Below, in pieces: positions 35,668 to 44,470 of a DNA stretch of 64,000 bases (position 1 is the stretch's first letter; every line of letters begins with the position of its first letter). Source of the stretch: Candidatus Omnitrophota bacterium. GTDB taxonomy: Bacteria; Omnitrophota; Gorgyraeia; Velamenicoccales; Velamenicoccaceae. The position numbers and the translations under genes are program-made. The notes under the pieces were generated by a model. The model was not told where the DNA came from, did no database searches, and was given only the letters and a program-made list of their open reading frames with translations. The stretch lies in assembly GCA_003451585.1 (NCBI GenBank), contig DMEU01000004.1, positions 96,245-160,244 of the forward strand, in the 5' to 3' direction.

Positions 35668-37212
35668 CTAAATTTGGTGTCTGTCTAGGCCCCTGTATTG
35701 TATGGCCTCGGCTACGTGTGTGGCATGAATATGGTCTTTTCCTGCCAGGTCTGCTATAGTGCGCGCAACCTTTAATATCTTATCGAACGCCCTGCTCGAG
35801 AGATGTAATTCATCGATGGCGGACTTTAAAAGGGATGAACATTCTCTGTCGAGGACACAGGATCTCCTTGTCTGCCTGTGGTCCATAAAGGCATTAAACG
35901 GAGCTTCTTCTTTTACTCCTGCGGCATAGAGGCGCTCTTTTTGAATAGCATGACAACACAGTATCCTCTCCTTAATGGCCGCGGAATCCTCGGACGGCCT
36001 GTTATCTGCCAGTTCCTGATATTTTAACGAAGGGACATCCATGTGTATATCGATGCGGTCTAATAGCGGGCCGGAGATCTTAGACCGGTAGCGATGTATT
36101 TGCCGTGGTGTGCAGGTACAGCTGTTGTCGGGTTGGCCGAACCTGCCGCAAGGGCAGGGATTCATGGCGCAAATAAGCATAAAACGCGACGGGAATGTTA
36201 TTGACCTGGCAGCCCGGGCTACGCGTATTTGACCGTCTTCAAGCGGTTGCCGCAGTACTTCAAGCACATCGCGCCGGAATTCCGGTAACTCATCCAAAAA
36301 CAAGATGCCGTTATGCGCCAGGCTTATCTCTCCTGCCTGCGGGAAGCTGCCTCCGCCTACCAGGGCTATGTTGGAGATGGTGTGGTGAGGAGACCTGAAG
36401 GGCCTGGATTCTATCAGCCCTGCCTTTGGGTCCAGCAGTCCCGCGCTCGAGTGTATCTTTGTGGTCTCAAGCGCTTCCTCTTTGCTTAAAGGCGGTAATA
36501 TGGTAGTAACTCTTTTGGCGAGCATGGTCTTACCGCTGCCAGGCGGTCCTATTAAAAGGATGTTGTGCATTCCTCCGGCAGCGATCTCCAAAGCCCGTTT
36601 AGCGGCCATCTGGCCTTTTACATCGCAGAAATCCGGCCCATCGATAAGCCGTGTTCCGTAATGGCCTTGAATATTGCAATGGGCGGCTGGAGGCAAGCTG
36701 TCAGGTTGGTACAGGAAGGCTACTAGATCCCGAAGTGTTTTAATGCCATAGACTTTTATTCCTTCAACTACTGAGGCCTCATTTGCATTGTCTAAGGGCA
36801 GGACCAGCCTCTTGATCTTTTTTCTCCTCAAGGCCAGCGCCATTGAAAGCGCTCCTTTTACTGCCCTGAGCTCACCATATAACGACAACTCACCAATGAA
36901 AAAATAATCATCGAGTAGGGCCTTGTCTATCTGTTTTGAAGCAGCGAGTATGCCAAGTGCTATGGCAAGGTCAAAAGAGGAGCCTTCTTTCCTGATGTTC
37001 GCCGGTGCCAGATTTATTGTGATCTTATCTGCCGGGTAGGTAAATTCGCTGTTTTTTAATCCGGAGCGCACCCGTTCTTTACTTTCTTTTATTGTAGAAT
37101 CGGGGAGCCCTACAATGGCTATATTAGGCAGGCCATTTGCGACATCGACCTCTATTTCCACAGGGAAAGCATCGATACCTAAAATACTGAACGTATGGAC
37201 TTTTGCAAGCAT
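35668..37212 (-). CDS. comM: YifB/ComM family Mg-chelatase-like AAA ATPase
   Basis: A 514-residue protein: an N-terminal Lon-type domain (FPVEIEVDVANGLPNIAIVGLPD), an AAA core with Walker A GPPGSGKTMLAKR and Walker B ILFLDELPEF, and a C-terminal Mg-chelatase domain with RAFDKILKVARTIADL. Homologues act as branch-migration helicases in natural transformation. The ATG at 37212 is chosen because MLAKVHTFSILG matches family N-termini; the frame remains open for 25 more codons into the repeat-rich region. It is one of only two minus-strand genes. Confidence 0.92.
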   Translation of the reverse strand: MLAKVHTFSILGIDAFPVEIEVDVANGLPNIAIVGLPDSTIKESKERVRSGLKNSEFTYPADKITINLAPANIRKEGSSFDLAIALGILAASKQIDKALLDDYFFIGELSLYGELRAVKGALSMALALRRKKIKRLVLPLDNANEASVVEGIKVYGIKTLRDLVAFLYQPDSLPPAAHCNIQGHYGTRLIDGPDFCDVKGQMAAKRALEIAAGGMHNILLIGPPGSGKTMLAKRVTTILPPLSKEEALETTKIHSSAGLLDPKAGLIESRPFRSPHHTISNIALVGGGSFPQAGEISLAHNGILFLDELPEFRRDVLEVLRQPLEDGQIRVARAARSITFPSRFMLICAMNPCPCGRFGQPDNSCTCTPRQIHRYRSKISGPLLDRIDIHMDVPSLKYQELADNRPSEDSAAIKERILCCHAIQKERLYAAGVKEEAPFNAFMDHRQTRRSCVLDRECSSLLKSAIDELHLSSRAFDKILKVARTIADLAGKDHIHATHVAEAIQYRGLDRHQI

Positions 37213-37566
37213 ATCAGGGGTTAAAGTGCTTGTATTGCACTCACTAGCGCTCGTGAATACTCCACTAAATGCACGCTTTGCGTGCACATTAAAGTGCTTG
37301 CCCTTGTTCGCATGCGTTCACAAGGACTGCGTTCAATGCGCACTTCGTGCGCACATTAATGTGCTTGATTTCCTTAGTGGTTATACCTTATAATAGGAAA
37401 GTTTCCGGTACAATGTGTTTAAATTGAGTTTGGCTATTTTGAGCTCTTTGCGGGAAAGTGCGCAGGTAAAACGACAGGCAGTGCGCGACACAGCGGGAAA
37501 AAGAACTTTGTAGAAAAAATTACCATATTATCAGGGTCCTGTCAATATAAACTTCCAGGGGAGAGC
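37213..37566. other. Divergent 354-base intergenic region
   Basis: This gap separates comM (minus) from the coiled-coil membrane gene (plus). Its first half holds the repeat block at 37221-37380. The second half contains TTATAAT at 37389-37395 and AT-rich sequence near 37505-37535 that could hold a promoter for the plus-strand gene, but no well-spaced -35/-10 pair was found. The plus-strand gene has GGGGAGAG before its ATG. No RNA gene was recognised. Confidence 0.6.
37221..37380. repeat. Cluster of short hairpins with a ~67-base period
   Basis: Two 33-base units, 37268-37300 and 37335-37367, begin AATGC and end TTAA(A/T)GTGCTTG; each contains a GC-rich palindrome (GCACGCTTTGCGTGC and GCGCACTTCGTGCGC). 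The ending TTAAAGTGCTTG also occurs at 37221-37232, so the ends are spaced 68 and 67 bases apart. An outer pair CCACTAA (37262-37268) and TTAGTGG (37374-37380) encloses the units, and CCTTGT/ACAAGG forms another hairpin between them. It is not a CRISPR array: too few units and no uniform spacers. Confidence 0.6.
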
Positions 37567-38241
37567 ATGAGATCACCCGTCATTTGGGCAATAATAGCGT
37601 TCTTGCTGGGAATTTCTCTTTTCGGCATCTACAAGTCCCTTGAGCTTGGTACAAAAAACCTGGTCTTGTCTAATTCGCTTTCCGCGCTTAAGACCGAACT
37701 GAATATGACCCAGGCCTCACTTGCAGCGGCAAGGCAGTCTTTGGGCGACAGCTATATGAAGAACGCCGAGCTGGAGGGCCAGCTTGCCCTTATGGATAAA
37801 AGGCTTGACCGGCAGGCAGAGGATATTAAGGGGTATGTCGGTAAGATCTCATTTATGTCGGCCAAGCTTGCCGAGACGGCCCGCGCTAATGCCGCGCTTT
37901 ACGCGGAGAACAAAGGCATAGCCAACCAGTCTATCCGCGCGAAATTAGAGACACAGGAGATGAGGAATAAGCTTTCTTCCATAGCGGAATTAAAAAAGGC
38001 CATAAAAGAGCTTAAAGTCAGGATCAGCAAGGAAAAAAAACTTAAACCGGCCTCACCGTCAGGCCAGAAGAAAATGGCGCGCAAGAATAAAACGTTTGCG
38101 CTTTTTGCGCGAAAAGAGATAATTAGACAGCCAATTGTGGGTAACGGCGGGTTTTTGATCAAGGACGGCAGGCCGACGTTAAACGGAGTGGTGGATATCC
38201 GCGTGGTACCTGCGGAATTATCGTTATCCGGCACTAATTGA
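37567..38241 (+). CDS. Membrane-anchored coiled-coil protein
   Basis: A 224-residue protein with one N-terminal transmembrane helix (about residues 5-23) that is not obviously cleaved. A long coiled coil follows to about residue 155, a basic linker, and a short C-terminal beta region with NGGFLIKDGRPTLNGVVDIRVV. It should face the periplasm. No family was recognised. The gene is next to a PAP2-like and an L,D-transpeptidase gene, so an envelope role is plausible. Confidence 0.6.
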   Translation: MRSPVIWAIIAFLLGISLFGIYKSLELGTKNLVLSNSLSALKTELNMTQASLAAARQSLGDSYMKNAELEGQLALMDKRLDRQAEDIKGYVGKISFMSAKLAETARANAALYAENKGIANQSIRAKLETQEMRNKLSSIAELKKAIKELKVRISKEKKLKPASPSGQKKMARKNKTFALFARKEIIRQPIVGNGGFLIKDGRPTLNGVVDIRVVPAELSLSGTN

Positions 38242-38275
38242 CTGCGACAAGCGTTATACTGAAAGGACCGTATTT

Positions 38276-38725
38276 ATGCCAGACATTTTTGCAAGCATGC
38301 TGCGTAACCATGTATTAATTGTGACGCTGCTTGCCTGGGCCATAGCCCAGACGATAAAGGTGGCCTTAGGAGTTCTTAGGACGAAGAGGTTTGATTTCAG
38401 GTGGTTTATAGGCACGGGCGGCATGCCTTCGGCACACGCAGCGGGTTCAAGCGCGTTGGCTGTGGTAATCGGTATCGAGTACGGGTTTGATACGGTATTA
38501 TTCGCTTTAGCGGCGGTTTTTGCCATGGTAACTATGTTCGATGCGCAGGGTGTGCGCCGGTCAACAGGCAAGCAGGCGGCGATACTCAATAAAGTCCTCG
38601 ATGATATTTATTGGCAGGGTAAGATAGAAGAAGACCGCCTTAAGGAGCTTATAGGACATACGCCTATAGAAGTATTTATGGGCTCGATCATAGGTATTTT
38701 GTTGGCTATTATCTTTCAGAGATAA
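38276..38725 (+). CDS. Divergent PAP2-family (DUF212) membrane protein
   Basis: A 149-residue membrane protein of the DUF212 family, a divergent branch of the PAP2/vanadium-haloperoxidase group. FRWFIGTGGMPSAHAAGSSAL carries the PSAH phosphatase-like motif, and VTMFDAQGVRRSTGKQAAILN is the second family signature. Three to four helices are evident. The likely activity is on a lipid phosphate, but this branch is biochemically poorly known. Confidence 0.88.
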   Translation: MPDIFASMLRNHVLIVTLLAWAIAQTIKVALGVLRTKRFDFRWFIGTGGMPSAHAAGSSALAVVIGIEYGFDTVLFALAAVFAMVTMFDAQGVRRSTGKQAAILNKVLDDIYWQGKIEEDRLKELIGHTPIEVFMGSIIGILLAIIFQR

Positions 38726-38740
38726 AACGGAGGAAAGAAA

Positions 38741-39586
38741 ATGAAAAAAAATTTGATCATAGCCGGGGTAATCGTCGTAGTCTTGGTGCTTTTTGTGATA
38801 GGGATGAAGTTTAAGAAGGTCCAGCCGGCGCAGCGCGCATCTGTTCCAGGGGATGCCGTAGTCCAGACATCGCCTGCGCAGCCAGGTTTTGATGCCGCTT
38901 TAAAGGATTCGATAGCACTGGAAAATAAGGGCGAGCTTTTAGCCGCAAGGGACGGTTATAGAAGTATCATCGCCTCTTATGCGTCGCGCTCTGATATCGG
39001 AGGTGTGCAAAAGAGGCTTGAAGATATCAGCATGCGCATCATACTCTCCGCTATAAATGTCCCTGGACAGACAACGGTCCGCGAAGTAAAGGCGGGGGAT
39101 TCCCTTAGCATGATAGCCGATGAGTACCGCACGACAGTAGAGCTTTTAAAGAGGCAGAATGGATTGAAGTCCGATATTATCCGTCCCGGGCAGCGCCTAA
39201 GGGTATGGACAGGGCGTTTTAGCGTTCTGGTGGATAAGTCGCTGAATTCCCTGACGCTGAAATCCGAAGGAGAGGTCATGAAGACATTCAGCGTATCCAC
39301 GGGCAAAGATAATATTACCCCGACAGGAACGTTTAAGGTCGTCAACAAACTTAAAGATCCGTCCTGGACATATAGCGGTGAGCTTATTCCTGCCGGAGAC
39401 CCAAGGAATATACTCGGCACCCGCTGGCTGGGCTTTGATATCCCGAGTTACGGCATACACGGCACGACGCAGCCTGAGAGCATAGGGCAGCAGGCTACCG
39501 CAGGTTGTGTCCGCATGTTGAATGACGAGGTGGAACTCCTCTACGACATTCTGCCTGTCAATACGGAAGTGACGATCATTGATTGA
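38741..39586 (+). CDS. LysM L,D-transpeptidase (YkuD)
   Basis: A 281-residue envelope enzyme. An N-terminal signal anchor (residues 4-22) is followed by a linker and helical region, a LysM domain at about 110-150 (VREVKAGDSLSMIADEY), and a YkuD catalytic domain. The active site is intact, with HGTTQPESIG then ATAGCVRML holding the catalytic Cys. It cross-links peptidoglycan peptides or attaches proteins to them. The ribosome binding site is CGGAGG. Confidence 0.92.
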   Translation: MKKNLIIAGVIVVVLVLFVIGMKFKKVQPAQRASVPGDAVVQTSPAQPGFDAALKDSIALENKGELLAARDGYRSIIASYASRSDIGGVQKRLEDISMRIILSAINVPGQTTVREVKAGDSLSMIADEYRTTVELLKRQNGLKSDIIRPGQRLRVWTGRFSVLVDKSLNSLTLKSEGEVMKTFSVSTGKDNITPTGTFKVVNKLKDPSWTYSGELIPAGDPRNILGTRWLGFDIPSYGIHGTTQPESIGQQATAGCVRMLNDEVELLYDILPVNTEVTIID

Positions 39587-39598
39587 CGGGATAAAAAT

Positions 39599-40561
39599 AT
39601 GATAGGCCTAGACTTTGAAAAACCGATAGTAGAGCTTCAGAAAAAGATCAACGAGCTCAAGAAATTCACGTCCGATAAAAATATAGACCTTTCCGGAGAG
39701 ACCAGGCGGCTGGAGGAAAAGCTTGAGCAACTTCGCCGCGATATCTACGGAAAACTAACCGCATGGCAGCGCGTCCAGATATCCCGCCATCCGCACCGGC
39801 CGTATACCTTAGATTATATCCAGCTTATCTTAAAGGACTTTGTGGAACTGCATGGCGACAGGGCGTTCCGCGACGACAAGGCCATAATCACGGGCTTAGC
39901 AAAGCTGGACGGCCAGAAGATAGTGGTCATAGGCCAGCAGAAAGGCCGTGACACAAAAGAGAACCTTAGCCGCACGTTCGGCTGCGCTCATCCGGAAGGT
40001 TACCGCAAAGCCCTTCGCATGATGGAGATGGCGCAGAAGTTCGGTCTTCCAGTCCTTATATTCATCGATACGCCCGGCGCTTATCCTGGGATAGGAGCTG
40101 AAGAAAGGGGCCAGGCCCAGGCCATCGCGTGGAACCTCAAGATGATGTCCGGCATAAAGACGCCGATAGTGGCTGTTGTCATCGGCGAAGGCGGCTCAGG
40201 CGGGGCATTGGGCATAGGTATAGCAGATAAGGTGTGTGTTCTTGAAAATGCCTATTATTCCGTTATCTCGCCGGAAGGTTGCGCGGCTATCCTTTGGAAG
40301 AACAGCGCAAAGGCCCCGGATGCTGCCGAGGCGTTGAAATTGACCGGGCAGGACCTTTTAAGATTCGGGGTCATTGACGAGGTCATCAAAGAGCCGTTAG
40401 GCGGAGCGCATGTAGACCCACAAGAGGCGGCTAAAAATATTAAGTCTGCTGTAAAAAAATATTTTATTGAGCTGATGAAGATCCCGCGTGATGAGCTTGT
40501 CAACCTCCGTTATAATAAATTCAGGTCGATGGGCAGGTTCGAGGAGAACCTTGAGCAATGA
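39599..40561 (+). CDS. accA: Acetyl-CoA carboxylase carboxyltransferase subunit alpha
   Basis: A 320-residue subunit of standard length that, with AccD, transfers CO2 from biotin to acetyl-CoA to make malonyl-CoA. Conserved blocks include ELHGDRAFRDDKAIITGLA, GRDTKENLSRTFGCAHPEGYRKALR, DTPGAYPGIGAEERGQ and GEGGSGGALGIG. No accD, accB or accC is nearby. Its stop forms an ATGA overlap with the PadR gene, which ties malonyl-CoA supply to the regulator of the polyketide cluster that follows. Confidence 0.95.
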   Translation: MIGLDFEKPIVELQKKINELKKFTSDKNIDLSGETRRLEEKLEQLRRDIYGKLTAWQRVQISRHPHRPYTLDYIQLILKDFVELHGDRAFRDDKAIITGLAKLDGQKIVVIGQQKGRDTKENLSRTFGCAHPEGYRKALRMMEMAQKFGLPVLIFIDTPGAYPGIGAEERGQAQAIAWNLKMMSGIKTPIVAVVIGEGGSGGALGIGIADKVCVLENAYYSVISPEGCAAILWKNSAKAPDAAEALKLTGQDLLRFGVIDEVIKEPLGGAHVDPQEAAKNIKSAVKKYFIELMKIPRDELVNLRYNKFRSMGRFEENLEQ

Positions 40562-41118
40562 AGATAGAGCAGGAACTTTTGATCCTAGGTTTATTGAAAG
40601 AAAAACCCAGGCACGGTTATGAGATAAAAAAGCAGATAAAAGAGGTCATAAGCACATTCGCGGCTTTGGAAGTAGAGTCGATCTACTACACTTTGAACCT
40701 TCTTGAAAAAAAAGGTTTTGTAAAGAAGGCTGTACCGGTTCAAGGCGTGAGGCCTGAGAAATTTGTCTATAGCCTGACACCAAAGGGGGATGCCCGTTTC
40801 ACGCAGCTTTTGACCAAGAGCATTTTGACCGTTGAGAGGCCTAAGTTCAGTGTGGATATCGCGCTCTATTTCCTTCCGTATCTGCCGGTCGATATTGCCA
40901 GGCATCGTTTAAAAGGAAGGGTCAGGATGCTTTCCAAAGTTGAAGAGGCCCTAAAGACACTGGCCGGCCAGTTAAAGGAAAGATCATCGTATCATCTTAA
41001 GTCTATAGTTGAACATAATCTGGAACTCTTGCAGGCTGAGAAAAAGTTCATACAGGATACAGGCGTTGAGCTTGGCAAGCAAAAAATTTCCATCCCAGAG
41101 TGGCCCCATTCTTCGTAA
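40558..41118 (+). CDS. PadR-family transcriptional regulator
   Basis: A 186-residue winged-helix protein. The PadR pattern is plain: ELLILGLLKEKPRHGYEIKKQI, then the recognition-helix region LEVESIYYTLNLLEKKGFV and the KFVYSLTPKG wing. A helical C-terminal dimerisation half follows. It is coupled to accA and lies just upstream of the promoter and palindrome that control the acyl-CoA ligase gene, so it is the best candidate for the cluster repressor. The ligand is unknown; such proteins often respond to phenolic compounds. Confidence 0.88.
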   Translation: MKIEQELLILGLLKEKPRHGYEIKKQIKEVISTFAALEVESIYYTLNLLEKKGFVKKAVPVQGVRPEKFVYSLTPKGDARFTQLLTKSILTVERPKFSVDIALYFLPYLPVDIARHRLKGRVRMLSKVEEALKTLAGQLKERSSYHLKSIVEHNLELLQAEKKFIQDTGVELGKQKISIPEWPHSS

Positions 41119-41181
41119 CATATTGTGCCTGCAAGGGTTAAATTCCTAATTCACCCTGTTTTATCGATTTAAAAATTTCAT

Positions 41182-41210
41182 TTGACATATTTAAATTTGA
41201 ATAGTAAAAT
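41182..41210 (+). promoter_or_regulatory. Strong sigma70 promoter of the biosynthetic cluster
   Basis: A perfect TTGACA (41182-41187) and TAAAAT (41205-41210) are separated by exactly 17 bases. The start codon of the acyl-CoA ligase gene lies 21 bases after the -10 box, with GGAGGG between. It is the only clear promoter I found for the 41-46 kb block. Confidence 0.75.
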
Positions 41211-41219
41211 TTTACTATT
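41200..41219. promoter_or_regulatory. 20-bp perfect palindrome over the -10 box (candidate operator)
   Basis: AATAGTAAAATTTTACTATT equals its own reverse complement. It covers the whole -10 element and the expected transcription start, a typical repressor position. The PadR gene ends 81 bases upstream. The link between PadR and this site is inference; the symmetry and position are direct observations. Confidence 0.7.
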
Positions 41220-41231
41220 TATGGAGGGTCT

Positions 41232-42746
41232 ATGCCTAATGTAATTCGCGACTTGTTGGAAAAACAAGCAAGTGCTTTTCCGGAAAAGCCGGCTATTATC
41301 TTTCAAGACAAGCCGGTCACATTCGTGCGCTTAAAAGACGATGTATTTCGCCTGGCGAACGGCCTGATAAAGTATGGGGTAAAAAAGGGCGATAAGGTGG
41401 CCCTGTATCTGCCTAACTGGCCGGAGTATGTATATTCCTACCTTGCTCTCTTCTCCATAGGCGCTACCGTAGTTCCTTTTGATTTTATGTTAAAGAACGA
41501 CGAGCTGGAGGCTTGCCTTAACCATTGCCAGGCGAGTTTATTGATCGCAAAGTATAAAGAGGACGTCTCTTTGGAAAAAATTAAGGCGGATGTCCCATCG
41601 TTAAAAGACATCGCGTTGGTACATGATCGTAAGATAGATAGCTTCCTCGCGTTTGAGGATCTTTTGGGCAGCGGAGATTCGACGGCGCCGAAAGTTGATA
41701 TCGCGGACAGCGATAGATCGCTCATACTCTATACATCCGGCTCGACCGGAAGGCCAAAAGGCGTCATGCTCAATTACCGGCATCTGACAGCGTCCCCTAA
41801 GGCCATGGAGTATTTCGTCGACCTGACACCGGCTGATGTCAAGATATCCGCCCTTCCTCTTTCCCACGCAGGCGGCCTGGTCTATATCCAGAATTGCATA
41901 TTTTTTGCCATAACCCTTGTCTTAATGGAGAGGTTCGTCCCGGTAGAGTTCTTAAAGAACGTCGAGAAGTATAAAGCGACATGTTTTCACATGGTCCCGC
42001 CTATGTACTACGCGCTCCTGAGCTTAAAGGAGTTTGAAAAATACGATCTATCCAGCATACGCTGGGTCAATGTTTTCGGCGCGCCGAACTCACCCGAAAC
42101 GATAAGGCGTTTTAAGACTTATTGCCCCAAAGCTAAGCTTTTGAACGGTTGGGGGCTTACAGAGACCAACGCGCCTAATACCGTGATACCTTTGGGCTCA
42201 GATAAGATCGAGTCTATCGGGAGGCCTGCGCCATGGGTCGATATCAGGCTCATAGATGATGAGGGCAAAGAAGTGCCCGAAGGCGGAGCCGGTGAGCTTG
42301 TGCTGAAAAGCTGGGTCGTCATGGACGGGTATTATAATGACCCTGCGATGACAGCGGATGTTTTAAAAGACGGGTGGTTTTATACAGGCGACCTTGCTCG
42401 ACGGGATAATGAAGGCATGTACTATATAGTAGGCCGCAAAAAGGATATGATAAAAGCCGCCGGGCAACTCGTTTTTCCTTCTGAGGTCGAAGAGGCCATA
42501 CATAAACATCCAAAAGTAAAAGAGGCGGCTGTCATAGGCGTGCCGGATGCATTGCGCGGCGAAGCGGTAAAGGCGTTCGTCGTATTAAAAGATACTGAAG
42601 CCGTATCCGATTCCGACCTGCGCCAGTTCTGCCGTCAGCATCTGGCGCATTTTAAATTGCCGCATACATTCGTTTTTTTAAATGAGTTGCCGAAGAACAG
42701 GGCGGGTAAGATCGATAAAGTGGCATTAAGGGAAATTCGCGACTGA
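41232..42746 (+). CDS. AMP-forming acyl-CoA ligase
   Basis: A 504-residue ANL-superfamily enzyme activating a carboxylic acid as acyl-AMP and then acyl-CoA or acyl-carrier thioester. Motifs: YTSGSTGRPKGVML (P-loop), GWGLTETN, the YTGDLARRD Asp, and the catalytic Lys in PKNRAGKIDK. The gene opens the cluster and probably supplies the starter unit for the polyketide synthase. Its substrate pocket cannot be read from sequence alone. The nucleoside phosphorylase gene follows after 12 bases. Confidence 0.88.
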   Translation: MPNVIRDLLEKQASAFPEKPAIIFQDKPVTFVRLKDDVFRLANGLIKYGVKKGDKVALYLPNWPEYVYSYLALFSIGATVVPFDFMLKNDELEACLNHCQASLLIAKYKEDVSLEKIKADVPSLKDIALVHDRKIDSFLAFEDLLGSGDSTAPKVDIADSDRSLILYTSGSTGRPKGVMLNYRHLTASPKAMEYFVDLTPADVKISALPLSHAGGLVYIQNCIFFAITLVLMERFVPVEFLKNVEKYKATCFHMVPPMYYALLSLKEFEKYDLSSIRWVNVFGAPNSPETIRRFKTYCPKAKLLNGWGLTETNAPNTVIPLGSDKIESIGRPAPWVDIRLIDDEGKEVPEGGAGELVLKSWVVMDGYYNDPAMTADVLKDGWFYTGDLARRDNEGMYYIVGRKKDMIKAAGQLVFPSEVEEAIHKHPKVKEAAVIGVPDALRGEAVKAFVVLKDTEAVSDSDLRQFCRQHLAHFKLPHTFVFLNELPKNRAGKIDKVALREIRD

Positions 42747-42758
42747 AAGGAGCTTTAT

Positions 42759-43508
42759 ATGCAGATGAAAAAAGACATACATTTGACCGGGCAGGACCTG
42801 CTTGGTATGGTCCAGGTAAGGCCTGGAGATTTTGGAAAGTATGCTATTGTGCCAGGGCCTGCCGAGAGGCGCGACGCTATTTTGCAGTATGTGGATAGGC
42901 CCGTTAAAAGTTTTTCATTCTTTGAATATGCCGTATACACGGGGGCCTATGAAGGTATAAAGATCGCTGTTGGTAACGGAGGCAGGTTCTCTCCGGACTC
43001 GGCCATTATCGCAGAGATACTTTGCGCTGGTAAAGTGGAGTATATTATTCGCGCCGGTTCCTGCGGCGCATTGGATGAAAATATGAAGGTCGGCGATATC
43101 GTCCTGGCGACAGGCGTTATACGCGGTGACGGCGTGACCCCTTATTACGTGGACAAGGATTTTAAGACGGTGTCGGACAAAAGCGCGCTTGACGCTGTTG
43201 AACGCGCCGCGCAACAGGAAGGCGCTAAGGTATGCAAAGGCCTGATGTGGACGACGGATGCCCTTCTTCGCGAGACCAGGGAGGTCGTAGAGAAGGCAAG
43301 GGGAGAAGGCGCTATAGCCGTGGACATGGTATCAAGCTCAATGATGACCATAGCGCAGTTGAACGGCGTCAAGGCCGTATCGGTTTCCGCTGTCAGTGAT
43401 AACCTGATAACCGGCGAGCTCGGTTTTATGAATCCCGATTATTACGACGCCGAGGCAAAAGTTATAAAGATCTGCCTTGATGCGGTGAAGATATTGGCGG
43501 GGAAATGA
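42759..43508 (+). CDS. Nucleoside phosphorylase family protein
   Basis: A 249-residue phosphorylase of the PNP/UDP family. It has VPGPAERRDAI, a GNGGRFSPDSAI phosphate loop, the AGSCGAL segment, and the VSAVSDN catalytic-Asp context (Asp214). The nucleoside-recognition motif, usually MetGlu, reads AVDMVSSSM, so the ribose-binding Glu is Val191. With the MtnA-like isomerase directly downstream (four-base overlap), the likely substrate is a 5'-modified nucleoside such as 5'-deoxyadenosine or methylthioadenosine. The family call is firm and the substrate inferred. Confidence 0.82.
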   Translation: MQMKKDIHLTGQDLLGMVQVRPGDFGKYAIVPGPAERRDAILQYVDRPVKSFSFFEYAVYTGAYEGIKIAVGNGGRFSPDSAIIAEILCAGKVEYIIRAGSCGALDENMKVGDIVLATGVIRGDGVTPYYVDKDFKTVSDKSALDAVERAAQQEGAKVCKGLMWTTDALLRETREVVEKARGEGAIAVDMVSSSMMTIAQLNGVKAVSVSAVSDNLITGELGFMNPDYYDAEAKVIKICLDAVKILAGK

Positions 43509-44470
43509 AAGAATCCATTCTATTCTGGCCTGTCCGCTTAGAAGGCAATACGCTTTATATCTTAGATGAGACCAAGGTCCCAAAAAAAGTCTCTTATATT
43601 AAGGCAAGCGGTTACCGTCAGGCTATCGATGCGGTGGTTTCTATGAAGACGCGCGCCTTCGGCCAGTTTCTGACAGTTTGTTACAGTTTCATCCTTGAAA
43701 CTAAAAAGGCTAAAGGCCGGGATGTGTCTGTGTTGATGGAGCATTTAAAACACGTAGCTGAGGCATTTAACAACAGCCGCCCCACATTCCCTTTCGCCGA
43801 AGTCACGGGGATGGCTTTAGGTATAGCCAAGAAAGTCCATAACAGCCCTGATCTTTCCAGTGATTTTATACGCGCCATGGAGGGGATGCTTGAAGGCATA
43901 CGTAAGCAGAGATATGACCGTGCCCGGCGTGCCGCAGGTCTTTTAAAAGACGGCGATAGCGTATTGACGCACTGCCACGTTTCAGGTGAGATGAGCATGA
44001 TAGGCGAGTTTTGCCGCATGCAAGGCAAGTTGGTCAGATTTTTTGCGACTGAGACAAGGCCTTATTTCCAAGGGGCGCGCCTGACAGCGTGGGAATTAAA
44101 AGAAGAAGGTTTTGACGTTACTCTTGTGCCTGACAATGCGGTGGCAAAATTGATGAGCGATAAAAAAGTTGATCGCGTGATAGTAGGTTCGGACCGGTCC
44201 GCCAAGAACGGGGACTTTGCCAATAAGATAGGCACGTATCAGATCGCGCTTTTAGCCAGGCATTTCCACATTCCTTTTTATGTGCTTGTGCAGCCGTCCG
44301 ATAAATTGCAGTCCGGCCGTGATATCCCGATAGAGATACGCGATGACGACGAGATCCTGATGTTCGAAGGCAGGAGGCTCGCGCCAACGGGCTGCGCGGC
44401 CTATTATCCCGGTTTTGACGTTGTGCCCCATGAACTGGTGTCCGAACATATAGCTATCAATGCAAATTAA
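43505..44470 (+). CDS. MtnA-like sugar-1-phosphate isomerase (eIF2B-related)
   Basis: A 321-residue protein aligning throughout with methylthioribose-1-phosphate isomerase. Both catalytic residues are visible: Cys157 in LTHCHVSGE and Asp230 in VGSDRSAKNGD. ETRPYFQGARLTAWEL, GDFANKIGTYQIALLA and the closing YPGFDVVPHELV also match. It would convert a 5-deoxy- or 5-methylthio-ribose 1-phosphate to the ribulose 1-phosphate. It is coupled to the phosphorylase gene (ATGA) and overlaps the next gene by 11 bases. A ribose-1,5-bisphosphate isomerase role is a less likely alternative. Confidence 0.82.
   Translation: MKESILFWPVRLEGNTLYILDETKVPKKVSYIKASGYRQAIDAVVSMKTRAFGQFLTVCYSFILETKKAKGRDVSVLMEHLKHVAEAFNNSRPTFPFAEVTGMALGIAKKVHNSPDLSSDFIRAMEGMLEGIRKQRYDRARRAAGLLKDGDSVLTHCHVSGEMSMIGEFCRMQGKLVRFFATETRPYFQGARLTAWELKEEGFDVTLVPDNAVAKLMSDKKVDRVIVGSDRSAKNGDFANKIGTYQIALLARHFHIPFYVLVQPSDKLQSGRDIPIEIRDDDEILMFEGRRLAPTGCAAYYPGFDVVPHELVSEHIAINAN

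Noticed and set aside
37268..37367. CRISPR-like array near comM
   Set aside because: Only two full units, palindromic and unequal, with a spacer that itself forms a hairpin; no cas genes.
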